DNA of 13,815 bases from SURF-32 sp964648365 (GTDB lineage Bacteria > Planctomycetota > Phycisphaerae > UBA1845): the NCBI GenBank assembly GCA_964648365.1, contig CAZYLK010000168.1, positions 1 through 13,815 on the forward strand, in the 5' to 3' direction. Shown piece after piece: positions 5,854 to 13,796 of the stretch. The notes under the pieces are model-generated. The model saw nothing but the letters and a program-made list of their open reading frames with translations. It was not told the origin of the DNA and searched no databases. Within the stretch, counting starts at the first letter, position 1. Each line of letters begins with the position of its first letter. The position numbers and the translations under genes were made by a program.

Positions 5854-5894
5854 GGCGGATGTCCGCCGCCGTTCGCGGCCGCAGATCAGCGAAC
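5854..5894 (-). other. Inverted repeats between the glycosyltransferase and small gene
   Basis: Just past the glycosyltransferase stop, GTTCGC (5871-5876) and GCGAAC (5889-5894) form a perfect 6-bp inverted repeat. Next to it, GGCGG (5854-5858) and CCGCC (5863-5867) form a tight 5-bp stem with a 4-base loop. They could end or stabilise the long minus-strand transcript. No T-run is present. Confidence 0.3.
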
Positions 5895-5895
5895 C

Positions 5896-8616
5896 TCAGC
5901 GACTGACGCTCGCAATCGGCTCCCCCGTCGGTCGACGCTCGGTCCGGCCCGCCGTCAGATCAGGCATGACCTTTGCGGCCGTAGCTTCCGCCGCCCGATT
6001 CTCCCAACTCGTCAGCCCGAACACTCCCGGCGCAAGACCCATGCGGGACAGCATCTGACCCAGGCGGACGGACCATGAGTGGTCGCGGACGGTGCGTGCT
6101 CGTCCGGCCTCGGCGATGTCGAGACGCTTCGCATCATCGGCGCACAGTTCGCTGACGATCTGCCGCGCCTCGGCGGGCGAGTCGAACAGTGCGATCTCCC
6201 GGCCGTCGGCGAACAGCGTCTCGATCCCGCGCCGGCGGATATGGACGCAGGCCGCACCGCAAGCCGTGATCTCGAAGGGCTTGTGCGCGACGCCCTCCTC
6301 GTCGCCGCACTGGGAGACGCTCAGCGCGACCCGGCCGCGGGCGTAGACGCCGGGCTGATCGTCGTAATCCACCCAACCGCTGCCCCCCCCGATCCCGACC
6401 GACGACCAGTCATACCCGAAGACGCCGACGTTGAAATAGCGCGCCAGGTAGCGGAGCACGAACGTCCGCTGCCAGCGGCCGAACTCCCACAGCGCGTGCA
6501 GCGCCGCAAAATAGGCCTGCGGATGGCGGCTCAACCAGTCGCAGGCATCTGTGTGAGCCGCGCGCAGGGCCAGGAAGTGCCGATACGCGGCCGCCAGCGG
6601 GTCGCTTCGTCTCGCGTCGATCCAGTCGCGGCCCAGCGCCTCGAAGGCCGGGCGGCGATCGGCTGGTACGTGCGCATCCCACGCTTGGCGAAGCAGATCG
6701 CGCGACTGCTCGGCGACGAGGCCGTGAATGGCGTCAAGATCAGGCTCGTCCGTGTCCAGCAACGGCTCGAGCTTCCCCAGCGGGGCCGGTGGGGAGCCGA
6801 CGATGCAGACGATGTCATACTCGGGGCGACGGCGGCTCGACGGGCAGAGCCGCTGCGTGTCCTCGCCGGGCGGCAGTCCGTAGACGTGCGGCCAGCGCAG
6901 CAGTCCGACCACCTCGTCCGCCGCGGCCTGCGACTTCACGAAGTGATGGTGCGCCGGGTGGCGCAAGAGCGGTTGCAGGCTGGGCAGCAGACCTGCTCGT
7001 TCATTGGCCCACTGCGGATGATCCGACCAGAACATCAGCTGCGGGATCCCCAGCCGGCACAGGGGCGTCTGATCGAGGTCGCCGCCGTCGCGCGTGCGGC
7101 GGAACTCGGCGCATCCGTTGTACGTGTACCCCACGGCCGCTGCGATGCAATCGCGTACGATCGCTTTTTCGATTCCGCGCGCAACAGCGTCCGGCGCCGT
7201 CGCCCGACGTTCCCACGCCTGGGCCAGTTCGAGCGTTCGCGTGGGGATGCCCAGCCGCTCGGCGCCGCGCGCGATCCCGACCATCCAGTTGCGGCTCATG
7301 CGACCCGGGTTGAGGAGTATCAGCAGCCGACCCGCCTGCTCACCGCTGGGGCCGAGCGGGCCGGGCACACTTGCCGCGATGTCGCCCGGCATTGCCCCGT
7401 CCACTGCGGATGCCTCCCCGCCGGCAGCGCTGCGCTGCAGTTGCGGCAGCTTCAGCAGCACGCCCAGGCGATGCGAAAGCAGATGCGTCGAAAGCACGCG
7501 GCGCTGCCCGGCCGCGGCGATGGCGGCGCGCGCTCCCGGCGCCTCAAGATAGGCCTGGACTTTCGCGAGCAGATCGCCTTCGTGATCGAACACGTCGCAC
7601 TCGCTCCCCGGTTGGAGAAAGTTGCCGATTCCAGTTCCTCGATGGGCGAGCAGGAATCCGCCGGCGGCCACGACTTCAAAGAGGCGGGCATCCGGCCCGG
7701 ATTCCGCCCGGTTGAAGTTAAGGCCGATGTTGATCCCAACATTCCGGTGGAACGCGATCCGCTCCGCCAGTGGGATCTGCCGCTCAGTCGTGACGTTGCC
7801 GTCGGTTGTGCCCAGGAGCCGTACGATCTCGCCGAAGCGGACCCGCAGGAAACGGACGAAGCGGGCGTGCTCACCGATTCCGATGTGCGCGCTGTGGTAT
7901 GCCTTGGCGTCGAAGTAGCGCGCGGCCCGCTCCGCGCACTGCCCGGCAATGTCGGGATCGGGAAGTCCGTCGAGTTCGTATCGATTGAAGTACGCGTCAA
8001 AGAACGTCGGACGTGCCTCCGCCGTCACCGAGCATCGCGCGATGACGCCCGGCGCGAGCGACGCTCCGCTGATCGGAAGTGTCTGTGCGAAGAACGCGCC
8101 ATGGTCCACGTGCGGACAGCCGAGCGTGAACGGCCGTTCCGAATCTGTGCTTTCGGCGGGCGCGTAATCGGCGTCCGGGGCCGCGGCCGGAAGGCACACG
8201 ACGTTGGGCACGCCAAATGCCGTCAACTCGGCCGCGTGGGCGGCGTCGGCGCATGCCTTGATCCAGGTACGACTCTGGAGGCAGTTCCACAGGTGCCCCC
8301 AGGGCATCCCCTCGAACGACTCAAGGACCGAGCGTGTGAAGTGCGATACCAGCGGCACGCCGAGCCGATCGTTGACCATAGCGAGGTCGGCCCGGCCGGA
8401 GGTCTCCCGGGTGAACCACAGCCCGTCGCCGTCGGTATCCAGGATGAAGTCGATCTTCCGACCGCGGAGTGCGGCCAGGGCCGCCTCTCCCCGCTGCCGC
8501 CGGTGATCGAGCGCAGCCCCCGGCTCGATCGGTGGTGTGTCGACCACGGTGCAGCGGAGGCCAAGGGACTCGACGGCACTGCGCCACGGCTCGGCCTGGG
8601 TCAATGCGATGTGCAT
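5896..8616 (-). CDS. Tandem CgeB-like glycosyltransferase (two units in one chain)
   Basis: This 906-residue soluble protein has two copies of a GT-B-type C-terminal domain like that of CgeB/YkvP proteins, which transfer sugars from nucleotide donors. The first copy spans about residues 290-392: NVGINIGLNFNR, RLFEVVAAGGFLLAHRGTG, and GQRRVLSTHLLSHR. The second spans about 715-860: RYFNVGVFGYDW, YARGRVALSVSQ, KPFEITACGAACVHIRRRG, and a DHSWSVRL end. Each is preceded by its own Rossmann-like half, and the second begins near residue 430 (GRLLILLNPGRMSRNW). A Pro/Gly/Ala-rich linker (about 393-429) separates them. The conserved acidic residue before the Ala-rich Gly turn is present in both copies. 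The ATG at 8616 has GGGGAG nine bases upstream; a TTG at 8640 is an unlikely earlier start. No signal peptide or membrane segment is seen. Substrate is unknown; surface-polysaccharide synthesis is a guess. Confidence 0.8.
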   Translation of the reverse strand: MHIALTQAEPWRSAVESLGLRCTVVDTPPIEPGAALDHRRQRGEAALAALRGRKIDFILDTDGDGLWFTRETSGRADLAMVNDRLGVPLVSHFTRSVLESFEGMPWGHLWNCLQSRTWIKACADAAHAAELTAFGVPNVVCLPAAAPDADYAPAESTDSERPFTLGCPHVDHGAFFAQTLPISGASLAPGVIARCSVTAEARPTFFDAYFNRYELDGLPDPDIAGQCAERAARYFDAKAYHSAHIGIGEHARFVRFLRVRFGEIVRLLGTTDGNVTTERQIPLAERIAFHRNVGINIGLNFNRAESGPDARLFEVVAAGGFLLAHRGTGIGNFLQPGSECDVFDHEGDLLAKVQAYLEAPGARAAIAAAGQRRVLSTHLLSHRLGVLLKLPQLQRSAAGGEASAVDGAMPGDIAASVPGPLGPSGEQAGRLLILLNPGRMSRNWMVGIARGAERLGIPTRTLELAQAWERRATAPDAVARGIEKAIVRDCIAAAVGYTYNGCAEFRRTRDGGDLDQTPLCRLGIPQLMFWSDHPQWANERAGLLPSLQPLLRHPAHHHFVKSQAAADEVVGLLRWPHVYGLPPGEDTQRLCPSSRRRPEYDIVCIVGSPPAPLGKLEPLLDTDEPDLDAIHGLVAEQSRDLLRQAWDAHVPADRRPAFEALGRDWIDARRSDPLAAAYRHFLALRAAHTDACDWLSRHPQAYFAALHALWEFGRWQRTFVLRYLARYFNVGVFGYDWSSVGIGGGSGWVDYDDQPGVYARGRVALSVSQCGDEEGVAHKPFEITACGAACVHIRRRGIETLFADGREIALFDSPAEARQIVSELCADDAKRLDIAEAGRARTVRDHSWSVRLGQMLSRMGLAPGVFGLTSWENRAAEATAAKVMPDLTAGRTERRPTGEPIASVSR

Positions 8617-8625
8617 GGGATCCGG

Positions 8626-8631
8626 CTCCCC
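8626..8631 (-). promoter_or_regulatory. Ribosome binding site of the tandem glycosyltransferase
   Basis: GGGGAG on the minus strand lies nine bases before the ATG at 8616. It decides that start over the in-frame TTG eight codons earlier, which has no such site. Confidence 0.65.
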
Positions 8632-8792
8632 GAATGGCAAGTCTCAGTCAATGCACTGCTTATCGGTCGGCGGCCGGGCGTTCCGCGCGGGAAATCGTCC
8701 GGAAGTCGAGCCGCCGCAACTGATTGGGTGCGACGTTGGTAGAAGGACGTGAGCGGTAGTGCGCGCCGGGCGACCCGCGCCGGCGACGATTC

Positions 8793-8821
8793 TGGACAGG
8801 TGCCGCGCCTTCGCGTAGATA
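8793..8821 (+). promoter_or_regulatory. Weak candidate promoter for the cyclophilin gene
   Basis: TGGACA (8793-8798), 17 bases, then TAGATA (8816-8821) lie in the 268-base divergent gap between the glycosyltransferase and cyclophilin genes. The -35 matches the consensus at five of six positions, the -10 poorly. The leader would be about 57 bases. Confidence 0.25.
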
Positions 8822-8884
8822 CGCAAGCGGCGGGGTTTGTCGTTGAAGCCACGAGGTATGGTGTTCAGTCTGGCTGGAAACGAA

Positions 8885-9886
8885 ATGGTTCGATACTGGT
8901 GTCTCGCGATCGTGGGGCTGGCGGCTGTCTCGCCCGCCCGCGCCGACGATGTGGTCTTAAGCGGCGTGAAAGCGCGGCTGATTCCGGCGTCCCGGTTCGT
9001 TGACGTGGGCCGCCCGGTGTGGGTGGACTTCACGATCCAGAACACGACGGGCGACCCGGTCGCCCTGGTGGTTCCCGCGCTGGGTGTCGACGGCGCGCCG
9101 AAAGAGATGGGCCTGCCTACCTCGCACGTCTTCAGCGGCAACGGCTTCTCGGCCGCGGTCATTACCGATGAGTCGAACCGGCGATGGAACGTCGCCTCCG
9201 GCTACGAGCCTCCGGAAAGCGCGCCGGCCGTGCTGCTGGCGCCCTATGCATCCGTGTCGCGCCGGCTGGATCTGCGCGAGTATTACCCCGCCCTGCGCGC
9301 GCCGGGCAAGTATCGCATCCGCTGGGAGCCGTACGGCGGGGCGCTGACCAGCGACCTGGCGTTCGTGGAGATCGGTCCGCTCAAGCGGGCGGAGATTCAG
9401 ACGGACGCGGGTGTCATGACGCTTGAGCTGTTTTACGACGACGCGCCGAACACCGTCGCGAACTTCCTCGAACTTGCGGCGTCGGGCTTCTACACGGCTA
9501 CCTACTTCCACACGATTCAGCCTGGTTACATGATCGTGGGGGGCTGCCCTATCGGCGACGGCACGGGCATCCGCAAGGACGGCAAGAAGATCCCGCCGGA
9601 GTTCAACGATCGCCCGCATCAGAAGGGCAGCGTGTCCATGGCGCTGGTGGACGACGATCCCCAGTCGGCGAGTTGTCAGTTTTTCATCTGCAACACGCGG
9701 CAGCCGGAGTGGGACGGGCGCTATACCGTGTTCGCCCAGATTGTGGGTGAGGATTCCTTCGCGACGCTGGATCGGCTGCTGGCCACACCCGTCGACGCTA
9801 CCGGCCGTCCGACCACGCCGGGCGGACTCGCGATCCGCGGCGTGCGCATTCTGAATGCCCCGCGCGAGGTGAATAACGATCGCTGA
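8885..9886 (+). CDS. Secreted cyclophilin-like protein with an N-terminal β-domain; catalytic Arg replaced by Thr
   Basis: Cyclophilins catalyse cis-trans isomerisation of peptidyl-prolyl bonds. The 333-residue product starts with a signal peptide (MVRYWCLAIVGLAAVSPARA, cut before DD). Next is a domain of about 140 residues (VGRPVWVDFTIQNTTGDPVAL, then APGKYRIRWEPYGG) that looks like an Ig-type β-sandwich. The cyclophilin domain follows at about 168-325, with LELFYDDAPNTVANFLELA, FHTIQPGYMIVGG, SASCQFFI and EWDGRYTVFAQIVG. The usual FHR-x-x-PGFM reads FHT-x-x-PGYM, so the catalytic Arg (Arg55 of human CypA) is Thr210 here (codon 9512-9514). The conserved Gln and Phe of QFFI remain. Activity is probably lowered or lost, and a binding role is possible. 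The ATG at 8885 was chosen because it opens the signal peptide and has a GGA six bases upstream; an ATG at 8858 lacks a usable site. It converges with the globin gene. Confidence 0.85.
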   Translation: MVRYWCLAIVGLAAVSPARADDVVLSGVKARLIPASRFVDVGRPVWVDFTIQNTTGDPVALVVPALGVDGAPKEMGLPTSHVFSGNGFSAAVITDESNRRWNVASGYEPPESAPAVLLAPYASVSRRLDLREYYPALRAPGKYRIRWEPYGGALTSDLAFVEIGPLKRAEIQTDAGVMTLELFYDDAPNTVANFLELAASGFYTATYFHTIQPGYMIVGGCPIGDGTGIRKDGKKIPPEFNDRPHQKGSVSMALVDDDPQSASCQFFICNTRQPEWDGRYTVFAQIVGEDSFATLDRLLATPVDATGRPTTPGGLAIRGVRILNAPREVNNDR

Positions 9887-9901
9887 TTACTGCTTCCTGA
9901 T

Positions 9902-9919
9902 TCCGCCGCTCAGCGCGGA
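9902..9919. terminator. Hairpin between the convergent cyclophilin and globin genes
   Basis: TCCGC (9902-9906) pairs with GCGGA (9915-9919), with an inner GC/GC pair, a bulged C and a TCA loop. It lies 16 bases after the cyclophilin stop and in the 77-base gap before the globin stop, so it could serve both strands. There is no T-run. Confidence 0.35.
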
Positions 9920-9963
9920 TTGGCTCTCGTGCGGAGGGTCGGAGCCCGCCCGGATCGGCGACG

Positions 9964-10386
9964 TCACGTGGATGACACCGCCGCCCGATGTCCTTCCAGC
10001 ATGACCGACGCCACGAAGTCGATAGCGGACTTCCAGTCGGCGTCGAGCGTTTCGTTCCATTTCTCACCGGCCATGCGGGACATGACGTCTACCAGCGTGT
10101 CGCGGACGATCGGGTAGTGATCGGCCGTGGCGCCGTAGTCGGCGTGCCGGGCGCCCATGTCCAGAAGCGGCTGGCGGAGATTGTCGGGCGAGCGCAGGCT
10201 GCCTATCACCAGCTTCAGTGACGCGATGAGCTTCTGCTTCTGCTCGCTCATGTCGCGCGGGAACATCGGCCGCACGGCCGGGTTGCGGGCAAAGAGGTTC
10301 GCATAAAACCGGTCCACCAGTTCGGCGGCGCGCGGCGCCAGCAGTTTGAAGCTGGATTCGAGACGTTCGATCTGTGACGTGTCCAT
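9964..10386 (-). CDS. Single-domain bacterial globin
   Basis: This 140-residue heme protein is like Vitreoscilla hemoglobin and the globin half of flavohemoglobins. Such proteins bind O2 and often help remove nitric oxide. Key residues are visible. Tyr28 in RFYANLF is the B10 position, Phe42 in RPMF is CD1, and Gln49 in SEQKQKL is the probable E7 residue. His81 in GARHADYG is the proximal heme ligand, with the HYPIV motif nine residues further on, as in Vitreoscilla. No FAD/NAD reductase domain follows, so electrons would have to come from another protein. The start ATG at 10386 has AGGA (10393-10396 on +) six bases upstream. The gene converges on the cyclophilin gene and is divergent from the large membrane protein. 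Nothing nearby hints at NO or oxygen control. Confidence 0.92.
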   Translation of the reverse strand: MDTSQIERLESSFKLLAPRAAELVDRFYANLFARNPAVRPMFPRDMSEQKQKLIASLKLVIGSLRSPDNLRQPLLDMGARHADYGATADHYPIVRDTLVDVMSRMAGEKWNETLDADWKSAIDFVASVMLEGHRAAVSST

Positions 10387-10697
10387 CGCAATTCCTGTGA
10401 ATCAGACGCGGCGAAGACGGGTGGAGGCGAGCCCCCTTGGAGCGTACGATTCGGCCGACGCCGCCGGGGCAGCCCATCCGTCAAATGGGGTCGATGTGCC
10501 ACGCGAAAGCGATTCCCGACGCCGCCGTTCGTCCGGCGTCAGAAGGGGATATGGGTCGGAGGCGATCGTCCGAGCCGGGCCGGCGTCCGGGACGTCCGGA
10601 ATCCAGGGACAGCGCCGGCTGCCGCGGCGCAATCGGGTGTCGTGCCGGCGAGGGTCGGCCTCGGTCGTCGTTGTCATCAGAGCCGAAAGGGGGATCA
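10387..10697. other. Divergent intergenic region, globin / membrane SpeE-like gene
   Basis: This 311-base gap must hold the promoters of both flanking genes. I see the globin ribosome binding site at 10393-10396 and that of the right-hand gene at 10686-10694. A secondary AAGGGG-ATG at 10543-10553 could serve a longer form of that gene. The frame is open from a TTG at 10437, but its translation is Arg/Gly/Ser/Pro-rich and looks non-coding. No clear -35/-10 pair or operator is seen. Confidence 0.5.
10686..10694 (+). promoter_or_regulatory. Ribosome binding site choosing the GTG start of the SpeE-like gene
   Basis: AAAGGGGGA ends three bases before a GTG at 10698, and its AAGG core is seven bases away. 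It favours this GTG over the ATG at 10551 and the TTG at 10437. Confidence 0.6.
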
Positions 10698-13600
10698 GTG
10701 GCCGCATCGAGATCTGAGCATGCCGGAAGCACAGGACGGGGCGGACGCACAGCGGGCAGGACGCCCGCGCTGACCGTCATGCTGCTCTTCCTGATGTCCG
10801 GCGCCACCGGGCTGGTTTACGAACAGGTCTGGACGCGCGAGCTGATCTTCGTCTTCGGCGGCACGACGTATGCGATCACAACGGTCCTGGTGTGCTACAT
10901 GGCGGGCCTGGGGCTGGGGTGTTACCTCGGCGGCCGCGCGAGTCATCGCGTCGCCCGACCGGGCTGGTGCTACGGCGTGCTGGAAGTCGCGATCGGACTG
11001 TACGCCATCGCCGTTCCGCTGCTGCTGTCGCTCATGGAGCCGCTCTACCGCGCGGTCTATCCCCACGCGGCCGGGTCGGAACACTGGTTGACCGCCGCGC
11101 GGTTCCTGCTCAGCGCCGGCGTGCTGCTGATTCCGACGACCGCGATGGGGGCGACGCTGCCGCTGCTCGTGCATCAGTTTGCCGCGGACGGCACTCGGAC
11201 CGGGCGCAACGTGGGTCGCCTGTACGGCATCAACACGCTTGGCGCCGTGCTCGGCACGGTCGCGGCGGGCTTCTGGATGATCCCCGCGCTGGGGTTGACG
11301 GCCGCAACACGTGCGGCGGCGCTGGTCAACGTCGCGGTCGGGCTGGCGGCGATGGTGCTTTTTCATCGCGTGAGGGCGTCGGAACCCGGTACTTTGGAAC
11401 CCACCCCGGGCGCTGGGGCGCGGTTGGCTTCGTTGCCGTCGGCGTCCGGTTCCGATGGCGCCCGCCAGACGCGCGCCGTGCTCGTCGTTTTCGCGTTGTC
11501 CGGCTTCGCCTCCATGGTCTACCAGGTGACCTGGACGCGGGCGCTGGTGATGTGCCTGGGCTCGACGACCTACTCGTTCACCTGCATTCTGGCCGCGTTC
11601 ATTCTCGGGCTGGCGCTGGGGAGTCTGGCGCTGGCGCCATTCGTCGATCGCTGGAAGCGACATGCCGCGGCGCTCGGCGTCGTGCAACTGGCCATCGCGC
11701 TGTCGGCCGTCGGCGTCCTGCCGCTCTACAGTCGCGTACCGGCGGCGGTACACGCCATCGTCTTCGGCGCAGAGAGCTATGGGCGCGTCATGGCGGTCGA
11801 GTTCGCCCTTGTCATCGCGCTGACGCTCGTGCCGACGCTGCTCATGGGCGCCACGTTTCCGCTGGTGACGCGCGCGATCGCCGCGAACGACCGCTCGGCC
11901 GCCGCGGCCACGGGGCGTGCGTACGCCGTCAACACGATCGGGACGATCCTCGGCAGTTTTCTGGCGGGTTTTGTGCTGATTCGCGTCGTGGGGGGGCAGA
12001 ATGCCATCGTCCTGGCGGCGATGTGCAACGCTGGGGCGGGGGCGTGGCTGCTGCTGCGCGTCGATCCTCGGGCGTCGCGTCCCGCGCCGTACATCCCACT
12101 CGCAGCATTGGCGATGGTGCCGCTGATCGCCTTCGCGGCCGGCGGGTGGGACCGGCAGGCGCTGACCAGTGCGCCGTTCCTGAAGAAGGACCAACCGCTC
12201 GACGCGCAGTTGGTTCACGAGGTCGTCTACTATCGTGACGGGGTGGACATGTCGGTGGCGGTGTCGCTGTGGCCGGGCGAGCGTCCGGACGTGCCGGGCG
12301 TGTCGCTGAGCGTTAACGGCAAGGCCGACGCTTCGACCCTTCACACGGACATGGTGACGCAGTTGATGCTCGGTCACGTCGGGGCGCTGTTTGACGAAGG
12401 CGGACGACGGGCCTGCGTGGTGGGGCTGGGTTCCGGCATGACGCTCGCGGCCATCGCTCGTTACCCAGGCTACGAACAGATCGACTGCGCCGAGTTGAGT
12501 GAAGAAGTCATCTACGCGGCGCGGGAATACTTCGGCCGATACAACTGGGGCGTCGTGGATGATCCCCGCGTGCGCATGATCCGCGCCGACGGCCGCAACC
12601 ACCTGCTGCTGACCGACCGGACCTACGACCTGATCGTGTCCGAACCGAGCAATCCGTGGATCGCGGGCGTTTCCAACCTGTTTACGCGGGAATACTTCGA
12701 ACTGGTCAAGCGTCGCCTGGCGCCCGACGGCTGGTTTTGTGTGTGGTTGCACGGCTACTGCATGTCGCAGCGGGATTTCCGCGCCATCGTGAACACGATG
12801 TTCACACAGTTCGACTCGATTTCCGTCTGGGAGCTTTCCGCGGAGGCGGATTATCTGTTTCTGATGAGCCCTACGCCACGAGCTGCGCCGGCGGACGTGC
12901 TGATGCGCCGTTTCGCCGAGCCGCGCGTGCGCGAGGATCTGTATCGCGTGGCGTTCTCGCGTCTGGACCAGGTTCTGGCCCGCTTCATCACGGCCGACGC
13001 GCCGCTGCGGGACTGGGCCGCAGGAGCGCCGCTGAACACCGACGACAATGCGCTGCTGGAGTTTTCTGCCCCGCGCAACATGTTTCGCAGTGAGCAGTTT
13101 GAAATCGCGGACGCCTTGTATGAACTTCGCGTCAGCCCCTTCGACGGCTGGATCGCCGCCGATCCGGCCCGCGAAGCTCACGCGGCCCTGATCGGGCGGT
13201 GCGCCGACACGATCCGGGCGCGCGAGATGCGGGTGGAAGCGATGCGGCCGGAGAACCGGTCGGACGCCGTGCGATGCCTGCAACTGCTGATCGACGCCTA
13301 CGAACTCGATCCCGGCGGCTATGACGTTTATCGCACGCTGACGGAACTGCGCGGAGAATTTACGCTGGCCGGGGTGATGCCGCCCGAGGGCGTGAGCGCG
13401 GACCGGCTGACGGGTCGCGCGGCCGCGCTGGCCGACCTGTCGGCCCGCATCGACGCCCTGCGCCGGCCGGTTCTAGGAGACGTCACCGGCACCCCGATCG
13501 AGGGTATGGTCAATTCGCTCTTGTCGTTCTCGCAGCAAGCCGTGCAGCGACAGCAACAACAGGTCGCCGTCGCGTACCTGCGCGAGGCGCTGGTCCTGGC

Positions 13601-13796
13601 GCCACGGCGTGCAGACGTCGTGGTAGCCCTGGCCGAAGCACTGGCGGCGGCATCGCAGCGGGACGAGGCGCTGGCTGTGCTGAAGAGCTGGCTCGCCGCA
13701 GCGACCCACAACGACGTTGAACCTGTTCATACGCAGTCCGTCACTGCGTTGCTGGAGAGGTTGTCGGGCGAGGCTGGAGGGATTGACGCGGGTTGA
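10698..13796 (+). CDS. Large membrane protein: duplicated SpeE-type membrane domain, spermidine-synthase-like domain and TPR-like tail
   Basis: This 1032-residue protein is of the 'fused spermidine synthase' kind common in planctomycetes and myxobacteria. Two homologous hydrophobic halves come first, about residues 24-225 and 258-480. They share SGxxxxVYxxxWTRxL, GxTTYxxT, MGATxPL and GR-Y-x-N-T-x-G-x-x-LG in the same order. A spermidine-synthase/methyltransferase fold follows, with the nucleotide loop GLGSG at 576-580, ELSEEV near 597, ADGRNH near 630 and SEPSNPW at 648-654. Classical spermidine synthases have Asp-based catalytic residues in a 'VDxxDP' motif. Here the site reads SEPSNPW, so aminopropyl transfer is doubtful and substrate unknown. 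The C-terminus (about 850-1030) contains helical TPR-like pairs (AYLREALVLAPRRADVVVALAEAL). The start is the GTG at 10698 with AAAGGGGGA upstream; an ATG at 10551 would add 49 low-complexity residues. The gene ends 19 bases before the window edge. Confidence 0.82.
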   Translation: MAASRSEHAGSTGRGGRTAGRTPALTVMLLFLMSGATGLVYEQVWTRELIFVFGGTTYAITTVLVCYMAGLGLGCYLGGRASHRVARPGWCYGVLEVAIGLYAIAVPLLLSLMEPLYRAVYPHAAGSEHWLTAARFLLSAGVLLIPTTAMGATLPLLVHQFAADGTRTGRNVGRLYGINTLGAVLGTVAAGFWMIPALGLTAATRAAALVNVAVGLAAMVLFHRVRASEPGTLEPTPGAGARLASLPSASGSDGARQTRAVLVVFALSGFASMVYQVTWTRALVMCLGSTTYSFTCILAAFILGLALGSLALAPFVDRWKRHAAALGVVQLAIALSAVGVLPLYSRVPAAVHAIVFGAESYGRVMAVEFALVIALTLVPTLLMGATFPLVTRAIAANDRSAAAATGRAYAVNTIGTILGSFLAGFVLIRVVGGQNAIVLAAMCNAGAGAWLLLRVDPRASRPAPYIPLAALAMVPLIAFAAGGWDRQALTSAPFLKKDQPLDAQLVHEVVYYRDGVDMSVAVSLWPGERPDVPGVSLSVNGKADASTLHTDMVTQLMLGHVGALFDEGGRRACVVGLGSGMTLAAIARYPGYEQIDCAELSEEVIYAAREYFGRYNWGVVDDPRVRMIRADGRNHLLLTDRTYDLIVSEPSNPWIAGVSNLFTREYFELVKRRLAPDGWFCVWLHGYCMSQRDFRAIVNTMFTQFDSISVWELSAEADYLFLMSPTPRAAPADVLMRRFAEPRVREDLYRVAFSRLDQVLARFITADAPLRDWAAGAPLNTDDNALLEFSAPRNMFRSEQFEIADALYELRVSPFDGWIAADPAREAHAALIGRCADTIRAREMRVEAMRPENRSDAVRCLQLLIDAYELDPGGYDVYRTLTELRGEFTLAGVMPPEGVSADRLTGRAAALADLSARIDALRRPVLGDVTGTPIEGMVNSLLSFSQQAVQRQQQQVAVAYLREALVLAPRRADVVVALAEALAAASQRDEALAVLKSWLAAATHNDVEPVHTQSVTALLERLSGEAGGIDAG

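Noticed and set aside
8617..8640. TTG start eight codons upstream for the glycosyltransferase
   Set aside because: The added residues overlap the GGGGAG ribosome binding site of the ATG at 8616, and the TTG has no site of its own.
6079..8742. 887-codon open frame on the + strand, antisense to the tandem glycosyltransferase
   Set aside because: It has no recognisable domain, is Arg/Gly/Ala-rich, and mirrors a minus-strand gene with clear glycosyltransferase motifs. Long antisense open frames are common in GC-rich DNA with strong third-position bias.
10437..10697. N-terminal extension of the SpeE-like protein from a TTG
   Set aside because: The 87 residues are Arg/Gly/Ser/Pro-rich and look non-coding. 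The GTG at 10698 has a strong ribosome binding site just before the first membrane segment.
10695..13283. 862-codon open frame on the minus strand, antisense to the SpeE-like gene
   Set aside because: The translation is His/Arg/Gln-rich without motifs and lies opposite a protein with clear membrane repeats and a GLGSG loop. It is a composition artefact.
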